From: Paenibacillus sp. MBLB1832
GTDB lineage: Bacteria > Bacillota > Bacilli > Paenibacillales > NBRC-103111
DNA length: 64,000 nt
Direction of reading: 5' to 3'
Assembly (NCBI RefSeq): GCF_032271945.1
Contig: NZ_CP130319.1
Location: 885,001-949,000 of the forward strand
The notes under the pieces were generated by a model. It did not search any database. It was not told where the DNA came from and saw nothing but the letters and a program-made list of their open reading frames with translations. A program made the position numbers and the translations under genes. Position 1 is the first letter of the stretch; each line of letters starts with the position of its first letter. Below are positions 60,631 through 64,000 of this stretch, one piece after another.

Positions 60631-60677
60631 AGGCCATCGCACAAGTAGTCAAATCTACTTGTACGATGGCCTCTTTT
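60631..60677 (+). terminator. Terminator-like hairpin without an upstream gene
   Basis: AGGCCATCG-C-ACAAGTAG, loop TCAAAT, CTACTTGT-A-CGATGGCCT followed by CTTTT. The stem is long and strong. No rightward gene precedes it within 1.1 kb except the LacI remnant. Confidence 0.7.
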
Positions 60678-60701
60678 CCTTCTTTTCAAAAAACGTATAA
60701 C

Positions 60702-60730
60702 ATGATATATTAATTTCATCTTATGATATA
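60702..60730 (+). promoter_or_regulatory. ATGATATA direct repeats upstream of gntR-lacI
   Basis: ATGATATA at 60702-60709 and 60723-60730, 21 bp apart (two helical turns), about 32 bases before the start of the regulator. A possible operator for autoregulation. Confidence 0.35.
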
Positions 60731-60761
60731 ACAATTGGATTGACATAGGGAGTGGGGAACA

Positions 60762-61892
60762 TTGTCAACGGATTCGAGACCCATTTATGAACGTATATAC
60801 GAAACATTGAAGCAGGAAATTTTACAACGTAAATATGAGATCGGCGACCGCGTTCCTTCCGAGAAGGAATTGGCCGATGATTATAACGTAAGTCGAATTA
60901 CGAGCAAGAAGGCGTTGGAAATGCTGGCTGAGGCAGGGCTCATCGTTCGGAAGCCTGGCAAAGGCTCATTCGTTGCGGAGGAAGGCGAGTCCTCCATTGA
61001 GTCCTCAGCTTCCGAAGACCGCGCCAAGCATACGTTGATTGGTCTCGTTATTACCGATTTCGGCAATACGTTCGGCACGGAAATGATCTATGGCATGGAA
61101 CGCGCATCTGCCGAGCATGAGAGCTTCCTCGTTCTGCGCCGTTCTTTCGGCTTGCCCGAGAATGAGGAGAAGGCAATTCGCTCCTTCCTGGAGCTTGGCG
61201 TTGACGGCATCATTGTATTTCCTGCACAAGGGGAGTTTTACAATGCGGAAATTTTGAAGCTTGTGATCGGTCAATTTCCGTTAGTGCTCGTAGACCGCCA
61301 TCTCAAGGGTGTTGCGGCGGCATCGATCAGTACGGATAATATTAGCGCTGCTCGCACGGGCACTGATTACCTGCTGGATTTGGGGCATAAGCAGATTTGC
61401 TTGCTTTCGCCGCCTCCCGTTGATACAACTGCGATTGAAGATCGCATTGAGGGGTTCGTTCGCGCCCATGCGGAGCGCGGAGTGCTCGTGGACCGCTCCT
61501 TGTGGCTGGACGAAATTACGTCCACACTGCCGAACTCCTTCCATCAGCCCAATATGGATAACGATATTGCGATGATCAAGGAGCATCTTCGCCGCAATCC
61601 CGAGATTACGGCCTTATTCGCGATGGAGTATAATATCGCTTTGCTTGCTAAGGCGGCGGTAGAACAGATGGGACTGCAAATTCCAGCGGACATCTCGATC
61701 GTATGCTTCGATAGTCCGCCAACGACGCTCGGAAGCGGTTATCGCTTTACACATCTGATTCAGAACGAAGAAGAAATCGGGCGACTGGCTGTAGAGAACG
61801 TGCTGAAGCTCAAGCGCGGTGAGAAGGTGTTGAACAAAACGAGTCTGGACGCCAAGCTCGTCATCGGCGAATCAACAGGACCTGCCAAATAG
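60762..61892 (+). CDS. GntR-LacI hybrid transcriptional regulator (AraR-like)
   Basis: A 376-residue regulator with a GntR winged helix at the N terminus (about 5-75; GDRVPSEKELADDYNVSR, then KALEMLAEAGLIVRKPGKGS) and a LacI/periplasmic-binding-like ligand domain (about 90-375; HTLIGLVITDFGNTFGTEMI, DGIIVFPAQGEF, ADISIVCFDSPP). This is the architecture of AraR, which responds to arabinose. The TTG at 60762 follows GGGAGTGGGGAACA. It stands before a sugar ABC operon and probably represses it. Confidence 0.9.
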   Translation: MSTDSRPIYERIYETLKQEILQRKYEIGDRVPSEKELADDYNVSRITSKKALEMLAEAGLIVRKPGKGSFVAEEGESSIESSASEDRAKHTLIGLVITDFGNTFGTEMIYGMERASAEHESFLVLRRSFGLPENEEKAIRSFLELGVDGIIVFPAQGEFYNAEILKLVIGQFPLVLVDRHLKGVAAASISTDNISAARTGTDYLLDLGHKQICLLSPPPVDTTAIEDRIEGFVRAHAERGVLVDRSLWLDEITSTLPNSFHQPNMDNDIAMIKEHLRRNPEITALFAMEYNIALLAKAAVEQMGLQIPADISIVCFDSPPTTLGSGYRFTHLIQNEEEIGRLAVENVLKLKRGEKVLNKTSLDAKLVIGESTGPAK

Positions 61893-61901
61893 GATACACA
61901 T

Positions 61902-61932
61902 AAGAGATTGCTAGTGAGTCTAGCAATCTCTT
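61902..61932 (+). terminator. Rho-independent terminator
   Basis: AAGAGATTGCTAG, loop TGAGT, CTAGCAATCTCTT; a perfect 13-bp stem, then ATTTATT. Confidence 0.85.
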
Positions 61933-61992
61933 ATTTATTGATTGATATATTATTTAATTTAAATGATATGTAAATAATATAATAAAAACATA

Positions 61993-62022
61993 TTGACATA
62001 ACGTTTGGGTGTCGCCTATAAT
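61993..62022 (+). promoter_or_regulatory. Promoter of the sugar ABC operon
   Basis: TTGACA at 61993-61998, an 18-bp spacer and TATAAT at 62017-62022, both perfect consensus boxes. Confidence 0.8.
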
Positions 62023-62028
62023 CGTAAA

Positions 62029-62042
62029 TGTAAGCGGTTTAT
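62029..62042 (+). promoter_or_regulatory. Likely catabolite-responsive (cre) element
   Basis: TGTAAGCGGTTTAT matches the cre consensus TGWAARCGNTWNCW at all but one position. It lies at the transcription start, where bound CcpA would block elongation when a preferred sugar is present. Confidence 0.55.
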
Positions 62043-62131
62043 TTCCAAGAGTTAAGGAAAATGATCATCGCCATCACGTTCATACTTGCAGATTGAAGGA
62101 GTAGCGTTTCTTATAAAAGGGAGGATGTCTT

Positions 62132-63463
62132 ATGAGAAAATGGATGACTGTCATCACTGCTGTCACACTTACAGCTAGCTTAGCAGCTTGTAGTTCCAAG
62201 ACTGACACGGAACAAACCAAAGCAAGTACGAAGCCTGAGGCCACCACTGCACCAGCGAGTGCGACGGCTGCACCTGCGGCGAAAGCGCCCGTGGAAATCA
62301 CGTTTTGGGGCGACTGGGGCGGAGAAGGTGAGAAGCAATTCGTGATGATGGCGGATGCTTTCAACAAATCGCAGGATAAAATTAAAGTGAAATACGTGCT
62401 TCAAGAAGATATGATCACGAAGTTCCTGACAGCTGCCAGCTCAGGCGGATCGCCTGATGTGATGTTTTGGGATAGATGGCGGACGTCTCTCTATGCCTCC
62501 AAGAATGTGCTGCATCCGATCGACGATTACATGAAGCGAGATAATATTAAACGGACCGACTATTACGATGAGGCGTTGAAGGAACTGTCCGCAGGAGATA
62601 AACTGTACGGTCTTCCGTTAACGGTTGATGCAAGAGCACTCTTTTATAATAAAAAATTGTTTGCAGAGAAAGGTCTTCAGCCGCCCAAAACGTGGGAAGA
62701 ACTCGAAACTGCGGCTAAAGCGCTAACGATCTGGGAAGGCGATAAGCTGGTTCGCTCCGGCATGTCGATGAATGATAATGGCCTCTTCAATATGTGGCTG
62801 CAGCAAGCTGGCGGGTCCATGATGTCGGGCGACATGAAGAAGACGAATTTCAATAATGAGCAGGGCAAGCAAGTACTGGATTTCTGGGATAAGCTGATCA
62901 ATAAAGATAAAGTGTATAAAGTTGGGTTTGAAAAAGGCCTTGGTGAAGGCACAGATGCTTTCGTGACTGGCAAAGTTGCCATGACGTATACAGGTCCTTG
63001 GATGCTCTCTACCTATAAAAAATACGGAAAGGATCTGGATTTTGGGGTGGTCCCTCCTCCAACAGGTCCTAGCGGCGGCAAAGGCAGCGTCATGGGAGGC
63101 TTCGGACTCGTGATTCCAGCGGGCTCTAAGCATAAAGATGAGGCTTGGGAGTTCGAGAAATGGTGGTTAGCAAATAAAGACAATGCGTTGCTATGGGCCA
63201 AAACGAGCATGAATCTGCCTGGCTTCAAGCCAGCCCTGCAGGATCCGTTCTTCAAGGATGATCCGAACTGGAAGCCGTTCATGGATACGTTGGAATTTGC
63301 CAAAATTCGTCCGCAGCACCCTGGCTACTCCGTCATGGAAGTTGATGGGTTGATGCCGAATCTGGACCTCTTTGTCCAAGGCAAACAGGATGCGGCAACG
63401 ACTTTGAAGAAGGGTCAAGAGCAAGGCGATAAATTGCTCGATCAGAACGCAGCAGGTAAGTAA
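62132..63463 (+). CDS. ABC transporter sugar-binding lipoprotein
   Basis: A 443-residue solute-binding protein. The signal peptide ends in the lipobox LAAC. An Ala/Thr-rich linker (about 25-55) is followed by ITFWGDWGGEGEKQFVMMAD, the start of the family-1 binding fold, and later MFWDRWRTSLYAS. It delivers a saccharide to the permease encoded next. GGGAGGATG precedes the ATG. The AraR-like gene upstream and the cre site suggest induction by its sugar and repression by glucose. Confidence 0.9.
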   Translation: MRKWMTVITAVTLTASLAACSSKTDTEQTKASTKPEATTAPASATAAPAAKAPVEITFWGDWGGEGEKQFVMMADAFNKSQDKIKVKYVLQEDMITKFLTAASSGGSPDVMFWDRWRTSLYASKNVLHPIDDYMKRDNIKRTDYYDEALKELSAGDKLYGLPLTVDARALFYNKKLFAEKGLQPPKTWEELETAAKALTIWEGDKLVRSGMSMNDNGLFNMWLQQAGGSMMSGDMKKTNFNNEQGKQVLDFWDKLINKDKVYKVGFEKGLGEGTDAFVTGKVAMTYTGPWMLSTYKKYGKDLDFGVVPPPTGPSGGKGSVMGGFGLVIPAGSKHKDEAWEFEKWWLANKDNALLWAKTSMNLPGFKPALQDPFFKDDPNWKPFMDTLEFAKIRPQHPGYSVMEVDGLMPNLDLFVQGKQDAATTLKKGQEQGDKLLDQNAAGK

Positions 63464-63473
63464 ACAGACATAC

Positions 63474-63496
63474 AGGGGAGGGGCTACCTTCCCCTT
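63474..63496 (+). other. Hairpin between binding-protein and permease genes
   Basis: AGGGGAGG and CCTTCCCCT form a stem with one mismatch, followed by TTCTT. Such hairpins often protect or terminate part of the transcript, so that the binding protein is made in excess. Confidence 0.5.
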
Positions 63497-63516
63497 TCTT
63501 GCTAAGGAGGGCGTCT

Positions 63517-64000
63517 ATGGCATCGGTTAGCAAGCTTAGTCGGCACCAATCGAGGATGGGGTATCTGTTTATAACGCCAACCATTTTTTTGTTTGTTATA
63601 TTCACGATCATCCCCGTCATCATGGCGCTGTATCTAAGCTTCACGAATTATGACATCGTGAGCAAAAATGATTTTATCGGAATCGACAATTACAAACGAC
63701 TCGCAGATGATCCGATCTTTTGGACAACGCTGAAAAATGTCTTGTTCTACTCGGTCCTTTATATTCCGCTGAATATCATCATCTCGCTATCCATGGCGGT
63801 ACTCTTCATGCGTAAACGCATCGGCGTCAAGCTGTTTCGCACAGCGGGCTATTTGCCCACGCTAACGTCTGGTGTTGCTGCGGCAACCGTGTGGATTTGG
63901 CTATTGAATCCCGAATATGGGCTTGTCAACGAACTCCTGAGCAAAATCGGGATAACAGGACCATCCTGGCTGGCCGAAATGCCGTATGCGATGCTCTCTA
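63517..64000 (+). CDS. Sugar ABC transporter permease (MalF/UgpA type), cut by the window end
   Basis: The first 161 residues are present. AAGGAGG lies 6 bases before the ATG. The start is MASVSKLSRHQSRMGYLFIT, with helix 1 (PTIFLFVIFTIIPVIMALYL) and FIGIDNYKRLADDPIF, which is typical of the UgpA/LacF group. Helices 2 and 3 follow. The EAA loop lies beyond the window. It would pair with a second permease encoded further downstream. Confidence 0.9.
   Translation, partial: MASVSKLSRHQSRMGYLFITPTIFLFVIFTIIPVIMALYLSFTNYDIVSKNDFIGIDNYKRLADDPIFWTTLKNVLFYSVLYIPLNIIISLSMAVLFMRKRIGVKLFRTAGYLPTLTSGVAAATVWIWLLNPEYGLVNELLSKIGITGPSWLAEMPYAMLS

Larger units (their letters stand above)
60435..60761. other. 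Intergenic region of 327 bases, regulatory elements only
   Basis: AT-rich. On the minus strand it would hold the promoter of the small-protein/PIN pair (a TATACT-like box near 60549). On the plus strand it contains a terminator-like hairpin at 60631-60677 with no gene before it, and two ATGATATA direct repeats at 60702 and 60723 before the regulator gene. TACTTTTTTAAAAAGTA is a near palindrome at 60549-60566. No gene is seen. Confidence 0.5.

Overview
The window looks like a chromosomal segment of a Paenibacillus-type, endospore-forming member of the Bacillota. The evidence is strong AGGAGG-type ribosome binding sites, frequent GTG/TTG starts, YesM/YesN two-component pairs beside sugar ABC importers that lack an ATPase, several AraC and GntR regulators, an LtaS-type lipoteichoic acid synthase, a tiny YjcZ-type sporulation peptide, and families such as GH42, GH4 and heparinase II/III. 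I saw no rRNA, tRNA, CRISPR array, phage or complete insertion sequence. This assignment rests on gene content alone.

Region by region. 1-3.9 kb: an RND exporter, then an ECF sigma factor whose 3' end is missing and joined to the tail of a membrane protein (a deletion scar). 4.0-15.1 kb: a B12-binding MerR photoreceptor of the CarH type, divergent from an EAL phosphodiesterase gene, a chemoreceptor gene and a complete staphyloxanthin-type carotenoid cluster (crtM, crtP, aldH, crtO, crtN, crtQ). Between carH and the EAL gene lie four tandem 11-bp repeats, the last overlapping the -35 box of a good promoter; this looks like a CarH operator. 15.2-28.8 kb: mixed metabolic and regulatory genes, including GH42 beta-galactosidase with an AraC regulator, a PHP metallohydrolase, a PhyH dioxygenase, a small protein that is 48% methionine, a CBS protein, an MFS transporter and a YjcZ peptide. 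28.8-32.4 kb: a PadR-controlled drug-type ABC exporter with a pentapeptide-repeat protein, then a tandem-repeat protein. 32.5-35.7 kb: MarR, CBS protein, LTA synthase.

35.8-44.5 kb: a polysaccharide utilisation locus (YesM/YesN, lipoprotein, two permeases, heparinase II/III-like lyase) without its own ATPase. 44.8-50.1 kb: housekeeping-type enzymes and small unknown proteins. 50.2-58.5 kb: a GntR/UTRA regulator divergent from an operon coding for a complete Fe/AfuABC-type importer, a TIM-barrel isomerase, a PfkB kinase and a GH4 glycosidase. This combination suggests uptake and cleavage of phosphorylated sugars or phospho-glycosides rather than iron. 58.6-60.5 kb: a stalk-domain protein, a LacI remnant and an AT-rich PIN-domain/small-protein pair (possible toxin-antitoxin). 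60.7-64 kb: a GntR-LacI hybrid regulator and the start of another sugar ABC operon that runs off the window.

The most interesting system is the putative light-responsive module at 4-15 kb. A cobalamin photoreceptor and a clear tandem operator precede, in one direction, a c-di-GMP phosphodiesterase, a chemoreceptor and the carotenoid pathway. The methionine-rich protein at 25.9 kb is the most unusual single gene.
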